Source: Chryseobacterium sp. JUb7
Lineage (GTDB): Bacteria > Bacteroidota > Bacteroidia > Flavobacteriales > Weeksellaceae
DNA length: 50,131 bases
Direction of reading: 5' to 3'
NCBI RefSeq assembly: GCF_024806495.1
Contig: NZ_JANUFF010000020.1
Coordinates: 1 to 50,131 of the forward strand
The translations under genes and the position numbers were made by a program. Shown here piece after piece: positions 1 through 8,813 of the stretch (the first letter of the stretch is position 1; the number at the start of each line of letters is the position of its first letter). The notes under the pieces are model-generated. The model searched no databases. It saw only the letters and a program-made list of their open reading frames with translations, and was not told where the DNA came from.

Positions 1-532
1 GCGACTCGCGTGTCCCTTTAAAACATTCCTTAAACTATATATTATATATCCTCCCTCCCCCCCCGCCTCCCCGTCATTTTTTTTTTTTTTTTTTTGCGGG
101 GGCGCCCCCCCCCCCCCCCCCCCCCCCCCAAAACTAAAAAATGAGCTCAAACAAATGCTACGATCAGGGCTAGGGTTGCAGTCGTTCCTTAAAATAATAA
201 AGATAAAAACAAAATCCCTCCACTCTAAAACCGACATCGGAAACTGAAGCATTAAGAAAATTTAAATTTAATCCGTTAAAAAATTCCCAGTGTTTGAAGC
301 GTGAGACAAATGTTGAAACAAAAGAAATGTTTGATTACGTCGAATCTTCGATTTCAAGACAAAAGAAAATATTTGATACAAAAATTACAATCAGCCAAAT
401 TACAAGAGCATGATATTTCTCATAATTCTCCCGAATTAGGAGTCCTTTTGACAAATTAAGGGGTTTTTCGAATATTTCCGCAGAACTTTTTTCGAACGAA
501 TTTTGCCCCGTAAAATTTAAAGGAAAAGTGTT
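1..532. other. Low-complexity contig end and unexplained leader
   Basis: Positions 77-95 are a run of 19 T and 105-129 a run of 25 C, which is unlike any other part of this window and is probably sequencing or assembly noise at a contig end. From 207 to 405 one forward frame is open without a convincing start codon and may be the tail of a decayed gene; I do not recognise it. No clear promoter for the efflux operon could be defined, although a TTG at 448-450 with TATTTCCG at 473-480 is a weak candidate. Confidence 0.5.
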
Positions 533-1678
533 ATGCAGAGATTTTTTATTCAGAAATCATGTATGCTCGCCCTGACATTATTTGTCTTGGCCGGGTGTAA
601 AAAAAATAATCCCAATCAGGCTTATCAGCAACAGGCACCGGAGCTTCCGGTAGAAAAAGTACAGCAGGGAAATGCGACTGTGGAAAACGAATATGCTGCT
701 TCTGTGGAAGGAATTTCAAATGTTGAAATCAGACCGCAGGTAACGGGATATTTAACCAAAATTTTTGTCGATGAAGGTGATTTTGTAAGAGCGGGACAGC
801 CACTTTTCAAAATTGAAGACCAGATTTTTCGTGAGCAGTTGAAGTCGGCTCAGGCAACGTTGATTTCTGCTCAGGCAAGTTTAGCAACGTCTAAAATTGA
901 TCTGGACAGAAAAAAAGAATTATTCAGAAACAAAATGGTTTCGGATATTCAGGTGAAAGAAGCTGAAGCGAATTACAACGCGGCGAGAGGTTCAGTAAGT
1001 CAGGCAACTTCATCGATTGAGTCAGCAAAAATCAATCTTAATTTTTCTACGATTAAAGCTCCGGTGAGTGGATATATCGGAAGATTCAATTACCGTTTGG
1101 GAAGCCTTCTGACGCCGTCCAATCAGGAAGCAATTACGTTATTGTCGGATATTCATCAGGTGTACACGTATTTCAGTTTAAGCGAAAATGATTTTAATAA
1201 TTTTCAGAAACAGCATACGGGAAGCAGTATTGATGAGGTTTTAAAAAACACGCCACAGGTTTCTTTATTGCTTTCAGGTGGAGAAAAATACGCTGAAGTA
1301 GGAAAGGTAGATGCTGTTGAAGGCCAGTTTAATAAAACAACGGGTTCAATTACTTTAAGAGCAAAATTCAACAACCCGAACAATGTGTTGAGAAGCGGAA
1401 ATACAGGAAAAATTGTGATGAAACAGGATTTTTCTAATGTTATTCTGTTGCCGATTGCTTCTACAAGAGTCATTCAGGATAAAACTTTTGTATTTACAAT
1501 TAAAGATGGCAAAGCATTGATGCTTCCGATTGAAGTCAGTGGAAAAGCAGGAACAAATTTCATTGTTTCAAAAGGGTTGAAAGCCGGTGATCAGTACATC
1601 GTGACAGGTTTTGACAGATTACAGCCCGGAACCCCTGTCGTTGCTCAAAAGCAAAATTCTCAACCGAAAAAATCGTAA
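533..1678 (+). CDS. RND efflux periplasmic adaptor (membrane fusion) lipoprotein
   Basis: This 381-residue protein is the periplasmic adaptor of a tripartite RND efflux pump, bridging the inner-membrane pump to the outer-membrane channel. A lipoprotein signal is visible at the N-terminus, with the lipobox LAGC around residues 19-22 followed by KKNN. The biotinyl-lipoyl-like half motif (VEIRPQVTGYLTKIFVDEGDFVRAGQPLFKI) lies near residues 64-94. A helical hairpin rich in Ala, Gln and Ser follows (about 98-165), and the second lipoyl half is INLNFSTIKAPVSGYIGR. The length is normal for the AcrA/MexA family. The pump gene starts 9 bp downstream, so the two are surely co-transcribed. I see no adjacent regulator gene. 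Confidence 0.93.
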   Translation: MQRFFIQKSCMLALTLFVLAGCKKNNPNQAYQQQAPELPVEKVQQGNATVENEYAASVEGISNVEIRPQVTGYLTKIFVDEGDFVRAGQPLFKIEDQIFREQLKSAQATLISAQASLATSKIDLDRKKELFRNKMVSDIQVKEAEANYNAARGSVSQATSSIESAKINLNFSTIKAPVSGYIGRFNYRLGSLLTPSNQEAITLLSDIHQVYTYFSLSENDFNNFQKQHTGSSIDEVLKNTPQVSLLLSGGEKYAEVGKVDAVEGQFNKTTGSITLRAKFNNPNNVLRSGNTGKIVMKQDFSNVILLPIASTRVIQDKTFVFTIKDGKALMLPIEVSGKAGTNFIVSKGLKAGDQYIVTGFDRLQPGTPVVAQKQNSQPKKS

Positions 1679-1687
1679 GAAAAAATC

Positions 1688-4600
1688 ATGTTAAAGAAAA
1701 TTATAAAAAGACCCGTACTGGCGACGGTTATCTCCGTATTGCTCGTTATTTTGGGTATTGTCGGTATGGTAAGTCTGCCGATTACGAAATTTCCGGATAT
1801 CGCACCTCCCACTGTAATGGTGACTGCAGCGTATCCCGGAGCAAATGCCGAAACGATTGCAAGATCAGTGGCTCCACCATTAGAAAACGCGATCAATGGA
1901 GTGGAAAATATGGATTATATTACTTCGACAGCGAGTAATGATGGTTCATTATCAATTACTGTTATTTTTAAATTGGGGACAGACCCAGACCAGGCAGCGA
2001 TTAACGTTCAGAACAGGGTGGCTCAGGTGACCAATCAGCTTCCTTCCGAGGTTGTGCAGGCGGGTATCACCACGGTGAAAAGACAGAACAGTATGATTGC
2101 GATGGTTTCATTGACGAGTAAAAACGGGACAATGGACGACCTTTTCCTCGAAAACTATGCTAAAATCAATATCGTTCCCGAACTGAAAAGGGTAAAAGGA
2201 GTCGGTGACGCAATGGTTTACGGAAATAAAGATTATTCGATGAGAGTCTGGCTTGATCCTAACAAACTGACGTCTTATAATCTGACTCCTGCAGATGTTT
2301 CAAGAGCGATTCAGTCGCAGAACTTAGAGGCTGCACCGGGAAGATTCGGGGAAAGAAGCAAGGAAGCAATGGAATATGTGCTTCGCTATAAAGGAAAATT
2401 TACAGAACCTCAGCAATACGAAAATATTACTATTAAAGCGTTAAGTGATGGTTCTGTTTTAAAACTGAAAGATGTTGCCAAAGTGGAATTCGGAGCGTAC
2501 AGTTATACCGTTTCTTCGAATTACAATAAAAAACCATCCGTAACGATGGCGATTTTCCAGATGGCAGGTTCTAATGCCAATGAGGTACAGATTGCCCTTC
2601 AGGAAAGAATGAAAGAACTGGAAAAATCATTCCCTGAAGGAATGGCTTACGAAATTCCTTACGCGACAAAAGATGCTCTGGACCAATCGATAGAACAGGT
2701 GATTCATACGTTGATTGAAGCATTTATCCTCGTATTCATCGTGGTTTATATGTTTCTTCAGGATTTCCGTTCGACCCTGATTCCGGCGATTGCGGTTCCG
2801 GTTTCTATTGTGGGAACGTTCTTCTTTATGAATATTTTCGGGTTCTCAATTAATATATTAACGCTATTCGCCCTCGTACTGGCCATTGGTATTGTGGTGG
2901 ATGACGCCATTGTCGTCGTGGAAGCGGTTCATGCTAAAATGGAACACAAAAAGCTGAACCCGAGAGCCGCAACCATGTCGGCGATGAGTGAGATTACGGG
3001 AGCAATTGTTTCAATTACGTTAATTATGTCTGCGGTATTCGTTCCGGTGGCATTTATGAGCGGGTCGACAGGATTATTTTATCAGCAGTTTGCATTAACA
3101 TTAGCGATTGCGATTGTAATTTCTGCGATTAATGCCTTGACATTAAGTCCGGCTTTATGTGCTTTATTTTTAAAGCAGCATCACGGTGGATCTCATGAAA
3201 AAATGAATTTCAAAGACCGCTTTTTTGCCGGTTTTAATGCAAGTTTCAACAAATTGACCTTCCGTTACGGAAAAGCAGTATTGTTTTTATTAAAAAGAAA
3301 ATGGATTGCAGGAGCTATTGTTTTGGTATTCGGTGGATTGTTCGTTTGGATGTCGATGACGACTCCTAAAGGATTTATTCCTGATGAAGACCAGAGTTTC
3401 ATCATTGTAACAGCGAATCTTGCTCCGGGAGCTTCAAAAGACAGAACGTCAAAAGTAGTTTCTGATACCGAAGATATTTTAATGAAAAATCCCGCGGTAG
3501 ATAAAGTGATTTCTGTAGACGGACTAAATCTTTTCAGTGGTTCGATGTCTTCTTCGGCAGCTTCTATTTTCGTTAAATTAAAAAAAGGTGGTGAAAGAGG
3601 GCAGGTGAATAATATCAATGATATTATCGGACAGGTTCAGGGAACATTATCTCAGGATAAACGAGCAAATTTTCTGGTTATCAATACGCCAACGGTTGAT
3701 GGATTCGGAAATACGAGTGGAATGGAACTGGTTCTTCAGGACAGAACCAACGGCGAACTTCAGAATTTAGGAAATATCTCTTACGGAATGATGGGCGCTT
3801 TGATGCAAAGACCGGAAGTGGCGGTGGCATTTACAACTTTTGATGTTTCTTATCCTCAGTTTGAAGTAGTTGTTGATGAAGTAAAAGCAGCACAGTTAGG
3901 TGTAAGTGTTTCTGATGTGTTAAGTGTAATGCAGGGATATTACGGAAGCATCCAGTCTTCGGATTTTAACAGATTCGGAAAATATTACAGAGTATTGGTG
4001 CAGTCGACTCCGGAAACAAGGCAGGATAAAGAATCTTTAAACGGAATTTTTGTGAAAAACAGTTCGGGAGAAATGGTTCCTGTAAACACATTAGTGAGCT
4101 TAAAACAGGTGACTGGTGCAGAAGTGGTAGACCGTTTCAACTTATTTAATTCATCAAACCTGACGGTAATGGCAGCTCCGGGTTACAGTTCCGGACAGGC
4201 AATGGCAGCAATTGATGAAGTCAGCAAAAAAGTGCTGCCTCCTGGATATACCTATGATTATAAAGGTATGAGCCGTGAAGAAGCAGGATCAAGTTCGCAG
4301 TCGGTGATGATTTTCGGATTGTGTATCGTGTTTGTATTCTTCCTTTTATCAGCGCAGTATGAGAGTTATATTCTTCCTTTTGCGGTGTTAATCGCAATTC
4401 CGGTTGGTTTATCAGGAGTATTTGTAGGAATTACACTGGCGGAATTATCCAATAATATTTATGTGCAGATCGCTTTGGTGATGTTGATTGGTCTTTTGGC
4501 TAAAAACGGAATTCTTATCGTAGAATTTGCCATTCAGCGACGCAGAGCTGGAAAAAGTTTAATCGCTTCGGCAGTGGAGGGTGCAAAAGCCCGTCTTCGT

Positions 4601-4828
4601 CCGATTTTAATGACTTCTCTGGCATTTATTACCGGTTTGATTCCGTTGATTTTTGTGGTGGGACCTTCTGCGATGGGTAACCTTTCCATTGGATATGCCG
4701 CGATTTCAGGAATGCTGTTTGGGACGATTTTAGGAATTTTTGTAGTTCCGGTTCTGTTTGTGGTATTTCAGGCATTGCATGAGAAAATCAACGGTAGAGT
4801 AGTGACGGAAGCCGATTGGGAATATTAA
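1688..4828 (+). CDS. RND efflux pump permease, HAE1 (AcrB/MexB-like)
   Basis: This 1046-residue inner-membrane protein is the proton-driven pump of the tripartite efflux system. It has the family's usual length and two-fold architecture: TM1 at the N-terminus, a large periplasmic loop beginning FPDIAPPTVMVTAAYPGA, a block of membrane helices near 335-500, a second loop and a final helix block near 870-1030. The proton-relay aspartates are present as the DD pair in GIVVDDAIVVVEA (D405, D406), and the TM10 lysine is in LLAKNGILIVEFA (K939), so the pump appears functional. It sits between its adaptor and outer-membrane channel genes. Substrates cannot be read from the sequence; hydrophobic drugs and detergents are typical of the family. 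Confidence 0.96.
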   Translation: MLKKIIKRPVLATVISVLLVILGIVGMVSLPITKFPDIAPPTVMVTAAYPGANAETIARSVAPPLENAINGVENMDYITSTASNDGSLSITVIFKLGTDPDQAAINVQNRVAQVTNQLPSEVVQAGITTVKRQNSMIAMVSLTSKNGTMDDLFLENYAKINIVPELKRVKGVGDAMVYGNKDYSMRVWLDPNKLTSYNLTPADVSRAIQSQNLEAAPGRFGERSKEAMEYVLRYKGKFTEPQQYENITIKALSDGSVLKLKDVAKVEFGAYSYTVSSNYNKKPSVTMAIFQMAGSNANEVQIALQERMKELEKSFPEGMAYEIPYATKDALDQSIEQVIHTLIEAFILVFIVVYMFLQDFRSTLIPAIAVPVSIVGTFFFMNIFGFSINILTLFALVLAIGIVVDDAIVVVEAVHAKMEHKKLNPRAATMSAMSEITGAIVSITLIMSAVFVPVAFMSGSTGLFYQQFALTLAIAIVISAINALTLSPALCALFLKQHHGGSHEKMNFKDRFFAGFNASFNKLTFRYGKAVLFLLKRKWIAGAIVLVFGGLFVWMSMTTPKGFIPDEDQSFIIVTANLAPGASKDRTSKVVSDTEDILMKNPAVDKVISVDGLNLFSGSMSSSAASIFVKLKKGGERGQVNNINDIIGQVQGTLSQDKRANFLVINTPTVDGFGNTSGMELVLQDRTNGELQNLGNISYGMMGALMQRPEVAVAFTTFDVSYPQFEVVVDEVKAAQLGVSVSDVLSVMQGYYGSIQSSDFNRFGKYYRVLVQSTPETRQDKESLNGIFVKNSSGEMVPVNTLVSLKQVTGAEVVDRFNLFNSSNLTVMAAPGYSSGQAMAAIDEVSKKVLPPGYTYDYKGMSREEAGSSSQSVMIFGLCIVFVFFLLSAQYESYILPFAVLIAIPVGLSGVFVGITLAELSNNIYVQIALVMLIGLLAKNGILIVEFAIQRRRAGKSLIASAVEGAKARLRPILMTSLAFITGLIPLIFVVGPSAMGNLSIGYAAISGMLFGTILGIFVVPVLFVVFQALHEKINGRVVTEADWEY

Positions 4829-4846
4829 TTCAAATGATTTTTAAAA

Positions 4847-6265
4847 ATGAATTCAATTAAAAATATAGCATATATCGCATTGATTTCGGGGACGGCCATT
4901 GCCTGTAAAGTTCAGAAATATGAACAGCCCGAAGTGAAAATGCCTGAAGCTTTCAGAAGCGACAGTATCGTAGCTGATCACAACGAAAATATTGCGAAAA
5001 TCAGTTATAAAGACTTTTTCAAAGACCCTGTTTTGGTGGGTTTAATTGATAAAGCCATGGCTCAGAATAATGATTTGCAGGTTGCTTTAAAACAGATCGA
5101 ATTTGCATCATTAGCTTATAATCAAAGCAAATGGGGAAATGTGCCGACCGTAAGTGCAACCATCGCCAATGCGAGTGTTAACCGACCTTCCGACAATAGT
5201 ATGAACGGAATGATGGCGGGGCAGTTTATGGGAAGCCGATACATACAGGATTATACGACTTCCATCAATATTTCCTGGGAAGCGGATATTTGGGGTAAAA
5301 TTAAAGGCAGAAAAGAACAGGCTTTAGCAGATTATCTTAAAACGCAGGAAGCGGCAAAAGCCGTAAAAACGCAATTGGTAGCGACGGTTGTTCAGGGATA
5401 TTATAATTTGCTTATGCTCGATACGCAACTGGAAATTACCAAATCGAATCTGACGTATTCTGATAACACGCTGAAGTTTTTAACGAAACAACAGGAACTA
5501 GGTTTAACGACTGCTTTGGCGGTTCAGCAACAGGAAATTGTAAAAGACCAGATTTTAAAATCAATTCCGGCTATTGAAGGCTCGATTACGACTCAGGAAA
5601 ATGCATTGAGTATTTTAACAGGTTCAATGCCTGATAAAATTGAGAGAAGTGCAAGTTTAAATAATGTTCAGTCACCCGACAATATTGCAACAGGAATTCC
5701 TTCCGAATTGCTGAGTTACAGACCCGATATTAAAAGTGCTGAACTGGATGTACGAAGAAGTATTTCTTCCGTAAATGTAGCCAGAGCGAATATGTATCCA
5801 TCTTTTAACATCACGGCTCAGGGTGGTTTGAACGCTTTTAAAGCAAGCAACTGGTTTAATATTCCGGGGTCACTTTTCGGTTCTGTGTTGGGAACATTGG
5901 CGCAACCTATTTTAAACGGAAAACAACTGAAAACGCAGTACGAGCAGTCAAAAATTGTTTCGGAACAGGCTGAAATTAATTTTAAACAATCAGTTTTAAA
6001 AGCTGTGGGTGAAGTTTCTGATGCTTTAGTTCAGATTCAAAAATTGGAAGAACAGCAGAAAATTGCGGAAGGTTTAGTGAGAAAGTCAAATGAGGCAGTT
6101 CATAAAGCGGATGTTTTATTTAAATATAATTCAGCGACTTATGTTGAGGTGATTTTGGCTCAAACCAATAAGCTACAGACCGAGCTGGATCTTGCTTCTC
6201 TGAAAGCACAAAGATTAAACGCCATAACAACCCTTTACCGCTCTGTTGGCGGCGGATGGCAATAA
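4847..6265 (+). CDS. Outer-membrane efflux channel lipoprotein (TolC/OprM/NodT family)
   Basis: This 472-residue protein is the outer-membrane exit duct of the pump. The N-terminus is a lipoprotein signal with the cysteine in GTAIACKVQ (about residue 20). Two long helical hairpins are recognisable: LVGLIDKAMAQNNDLQVALKQIE in the first half and the family hallmark LLSYRPDIKSAELDVRRS in the second, the latter marking the OprM/NodT type. The C-terminus contains the second helical repeat (VGEVSDALVQIQKLEEQQKIAEGLV). The gene starts 18 bp after the pump stop codon and is followed at once by a hairpin terminator, which closes a three-gene operon. Confidence 0.94.
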   Translation: MNSIKNIAYIALISGTAIACKVQKYEQPEVKMPEAFRSDSIVADHNENIAKISYKDFFKDPVLVGLIDKAMAQNNDLQVALKQIEFASLAYNQSKWGNVPTVSATIANASVNRPSDNSMNGMMAGQFMGSRYIQDYTTSINISWEADIWGKIKGRKEQALADYLKTQEAAKAVKTQLVATVVQGYYNLLMLDTQLEITKSNLTYSDNTLKFLTKQQELGLTTALAVQQQEIVKDQILKSIPAIEGSITTQENALSILTGSMPDKIERSASLNNVQSPDNIATGIPSELLSYRPDIKSAELDVRRSISSVNVARANMYPSFNITAQGGLNAFKASNWFNIPGSLFGSVLGTLAQPILNGKQLKTQYEQSKIVSEQAEINFKQSVLKAVGEVSDALVQIQKLEEQQKIAEGLVRKSNEAVHKADVLFKYNSATYVEVILAQTNKLQTELDLASLKAQRLNAITTLYRSVGGGWQ

Positions 6266-6274
6266 AGTAAAATC

Positions 6275-6309
6275 AAACCTGTTACGTCTAATGGTGTAAC
6301 AGGTTTTTA
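6275..6309 (+). terminator. Terminator of the efflux operon
   Basis: AAACCTGTTAC (6275-6285) and GTAACAGGTTT (6296-6306) form a perfect 11-bp stem that runs directly into T residues, 10 bases after the channel stop codon. Confidence 0.8.
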
Positions 6310-6321
6310 ACCCAAACTATT

Positions 6322-6870
6322 ATGGAGAATACAAACATTAAAGATGGCATTATTCTTATTCCGGATTTCAGCGGGTTTACGGAATTTGTATTCAATACAA
6401 AACTTTATACAGGAGAATATATTGTAAGACAACTACTTTCTACACTCATTGATATGAATGAGCACTATTTTGAAATTTCAGAAATTGAAGGCGATGCCAT
6501 TTTATTTTACCGGTATGATGAGCAGCCTTCCTATCAAAAGATTTCAAAGATGCTGAGGAAGATGCAGAATGCCTTTACCCGCAAGATTGAAGAATTAAGT
6601 ACATCATTAAGTACAACGATCGATTTATCATTAAAATTTATCGTTCATTACGGAAAATTTTCGCAATATAATATCGGAAGTTTCAAAAAACTGTACGGAA
6701 AAACCATTGTGGAAGCCCACCAAATGCTGAAGAACGGCTTGGCGGAACATCCATCGTATGTTTTATTCAGCAATTCGTTTCTGGAAAGTAGTCAGAATGA
6801 AGAAGATGATTTTAATGACGAGAAAAAACACCATCCCGAAGTAGGTATGATTCATTATTTTGAGCACTAA
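6322..6870 (+). CDS. DUF2652-like protein
   Basis: This is a 182-residue soluble protein with no signal peptide. The opening GIILIPDFSGFTEFVFNT and the following EIEGDAILFYRY resemble the DUF2652 family, whose fold is compared with class III nucleotide cyclases. The metal-binding aspartate pattern of active cyclases cannot be confirmed by eye, so enzymatic activity is uncertain. It lies after the efflux operon's terminator and before another strong terminator, so it is probably transcribed alone or by read-through. The family assignment is from recognition, not from a search. Confidence 0.7.
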   Translation: MENTNIKDGIILIPDFSGFTEFVFNTKLYTGEYIVRQLLSTLIDMNEHYFEISEIEGDAILFYRYDEQPSYQKISKMLRKMQNAFTRKIEELSTSLSTTIDLSLKFIVHYGKFSQYNIGSFKKLYGKTIVEAHQMLKNGLAEHPSYVLFSNSFLESSQNEEDDFNDEKKHHPEVGMIHYFEH

Positions 6871-6915
6871 ACAATCTCTATTATATTTTTAATCCTTGTA
6901 ATTTTGCTATTGCAG

Positions 6916-6943
6916 GCGCCCGAAATTCTTCGGGCGCTTTTTT
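6916..6943 (+). terminator. Rho-independent terminator
   Basis: GCGCCCGAA (6916-6924) pairs perfectly with TTCGGGCGC (6929-6937) around a 4-base loop, followed by six T residues. It ends the transcript of the DUF2652-like gene. Confidence 0.9.
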
Positions 6944-6981
6944 CTTTGCAACCTTTTACAAAATAATTGCATCTCTATATT

Positions 6982-7020
6982 TAATACGACACTTTTTGTC
7001 GCTAAGCAATAATACCTTTG
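6982..7020 (+). promoter_or_regulatory. Putative regulated promoter, copy A of a three-copy motif
   Basis: The site opens with TAATACG, contains the inverted repeat CGACA-CTTTT-TGTCG (6987-7001), and ends with TACCTTTG (7013-7020), which matches the flavobacterial -7 consensus TAnnTTTG. The TTG upstream is only 14 bases away, shorter than the usual 17-23. Two further sites at 39759 and 39881 align to it without gaps. It would drive the T9SS/RHS operon with a leader of about 200 bases. Regulation through the inverted repeat is inference. Confidence 0.55.
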
Positions 7021-7072
7021 TTATTCAATAATAGAAATCAGTATGTTATGATTAAAAAAATAATAAATCTCT

Positions 7073-7102
7073 TTGTAGAGAAGATAAAAATTTTTAGTTT
7101 TG
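7073..7102 (+). promoter_or_regulatory. Flavobacterial-type promoter for the T9SS/RHS operon
   Basis: TTG (7073-7075), a 19-base spacer and TAGTTTTG (7095-7102) match the Bacteroidetes consensus TTG-N17-23-TAnnTTTG exactly. It lies 130 bases upstream of the T9SS-sorted protein's start codon. The interval between 7021 and 7231 is otherwise AT-rich with no further feature seen. Confidence 0.65.
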
Positions 7103-7231
7103 TAACCATAAATAACACAATAAAACACAAAGATGAATAAAATTACCTCAGAAATGATGCATTTTCTATATGCATAAACATCAATCAACAAAATCAGTAA
7201 AAAACAAATAATTAATAAATAAACTAATGGG

Positions 7232-8806
7232 ATGAAAAAACTCTATTTATGCGCATTTTTAATGTGCACGACTGCTGTATTGTATGCTCAGGAAGTCGTT
7301 TGGCAGAAAGATATCAAATCCAATACTCAGGATTTTCTAAGCCAGGTAACGACTACCATTGATGGACAATACTTAATCACTGGAAGCAGTATTCAAAGCA
7401 GTAAGCTTCAGGCAGGAGGCAGTAAACAGAATAACGGCTACGATTTTCATTTGGTCAAACTTAACCAACAGGGTGATGAAGTCTGGGAAAAATATTTTTC
7501 AGGACAAAATCATGATTTCCTGTCAGCTACTGTAAATACTCAGGAAGGAGGATTTTTAGTAGCGGGAACTTCATATTCCGGAAAAGGTCTTGACAAAAAA
7601 GAGGATTCAAAAGGAGGATCAGATTTTTGGTTAATCCAAATCAATGAGTTCGGTGATGAACTGTGGCAAAAGACCATCGGAACGAATGCGGATGAAGAAG
7701 CAAGATCAGTAATTCAGACGACAGATTTAGGCTTTTTTGTGGCAGGAAACGTTCAGAACTCAGCCAAAGGATATGGTTCCAAGGATGTTTTGGTGGTAAG
7801 ACTTGATAAAAACGGGAAAGAATTATCCCAGTTAATTTTAGGCGGAAAAGGTCTGGATGAAGTGGAAAAAATGATTCCTACCAGAGATGGGGGAGCACTG
7901 TTAGGGATGTATTCCAGAAGTGGGAAAGTGTCAGGGAGCAGGAAGCTGGAGGCTGGAAGTATTTCCAAACAAACGGAAAATTACGGGGAAGGCGATTACT
8001 GGATTGTAAAGCTTGATAAAGACGGCAAAGTACAGTGGGAAAAGAACTTCGGGGGGAAAGGAGATGATCATTTAAGAACATTGGCATTGACTTCCACCGG
8101 TTATTTAATTGGTGGAGAATCAAGATCTGAAAAATCAGGTAATAAATCTGTAGGAATAGAGGAAGGTACGGATCTGTGGTTGATTTCTTTGGATGAAAAA
8201 GGCGAAGAGCTCTGGCAGAAGTCATACAATTTTAAAAACAGGGATGTTTTAATGGGAATGAGTGTTTTACACAGTTCAGATGATAAATCTTCGAAAGGAA
8301 TCTTGCTGGGTGGCTATACTCAGGCAGAAGGAAGAATAGAGAATGAAGATGAGACTTTTTGGATGCTTTATGTAAACGAAAGAGGTAATGAGCAGTGGCG
8401 AAAGTATGTGAAAGGTGAGTCGAGAAAGAAAGAAGAAAGATTATCTGATATTAAATTGAACAAAGATGGTTCGATTATTCTTGCCGGAACGAGTGCCGAA
8501 GAACTAGGAAAAGAAAACTGGAAGATTGTAAAATTAGGTGACAAACAAATTGATCAGCTGATTGAAAAACAGGATATCAAAATTTATCCGAATCCTGTTT
8601 CAGATTATGCGTATGTAGAAATCGGATATGATTTTAAGGAAGCTGAAATCATGATGTATGATATGGGAGGAAGACAGATCCAGAATCTGAAAACTAGGAA
8701 TAAGGTAACAAAGATCAATACTCAGTCTTTGATTCAGGGAGCTTATCTGGTGACCATCAAAACGGATACAAATAAAACGGCGAATGCTAAATTGATTAAG
8801 AAATAA
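7232..8806 (+). CDS. Secreted T9SS type A sorting domain protein, beta-propeller-like
   Basis: The 524-residue protein has a Sec signal peptide (MKKLYLCAFLMCTTAVLYAQ) and a C-terminal T9SS type A sorting domain starting IKIYPNPVSDYAYVEI and ending in GAYLVTIKTDTNK. The body is about seven degenerate repeats of the form D-x-W-[LI]-[IV]-K-L-D-x-x-G-x-x-x-W-x-K followed by GGFLVAGT-like strands, which suggests a beta-propeller. It should be carried across the outer membrane by T9SS and fixed to the surface or released. The first RHS gene starts 7 bp downstream, so it is probably part of the RHS operon. The residues GSRKLEAGS near 235 look like a short inserted repeat within one blade. Its role beside the RHS proteins is unknown. 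Confidence 0.85.
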   Translation: MKKLYLCAFLMCTTAVLYAQEVVWQKDIKSNTQDFLSQVTTTIDGQYLITGSSIQSSKLQAGGSKQNNGYDFHLVKLNQQGDEVWEKYFSGQNHDFLSATVNTQEGGFLVAGTSYSGKGLDKKEDSKGGSDFWLIQINEFGDELWQKTIGTNADEEARSVIQTTDLGFFVAGNVQNSAKGYGSKDVLVVRLDKNGKELSQLILGGKGLDEVEKMIPTRDGGALLGMYSRSGKVSGSRKLEAGSISKQTENYGEGDYWIVKLDKDGKVQWEKNFGGKGDDHLRTLALTSTGYLIGGESRSEKSGNKSVGIEEGTDLWLISLDEKGEELWQKSYNFKNRDVLMGMSVLHSSDDKSSKGILLGGYTQAEGRIENEDETFWMLYVNERGNEQWRKYVKGESRKKEERLSDIKLNKDGSIILAGTSAEELGKENWKIVKLGDKQIDQLIEKQDIKIYPNPVSDYAYVEIGYDFKEAEIMMYDMGGRQIQNLKTRNKVTKINTQSLIQGAYLVTIKTDTNKTANAKLIKK

Positions 8807-8813
8807 TAGAATT

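Noticed and set aside
1..200. Long T and C runs at the window start as a biological repeat
   Set aside because: Runs of 19 T and 25 C next to each other at a sequence end fit assembly noise better than any element.
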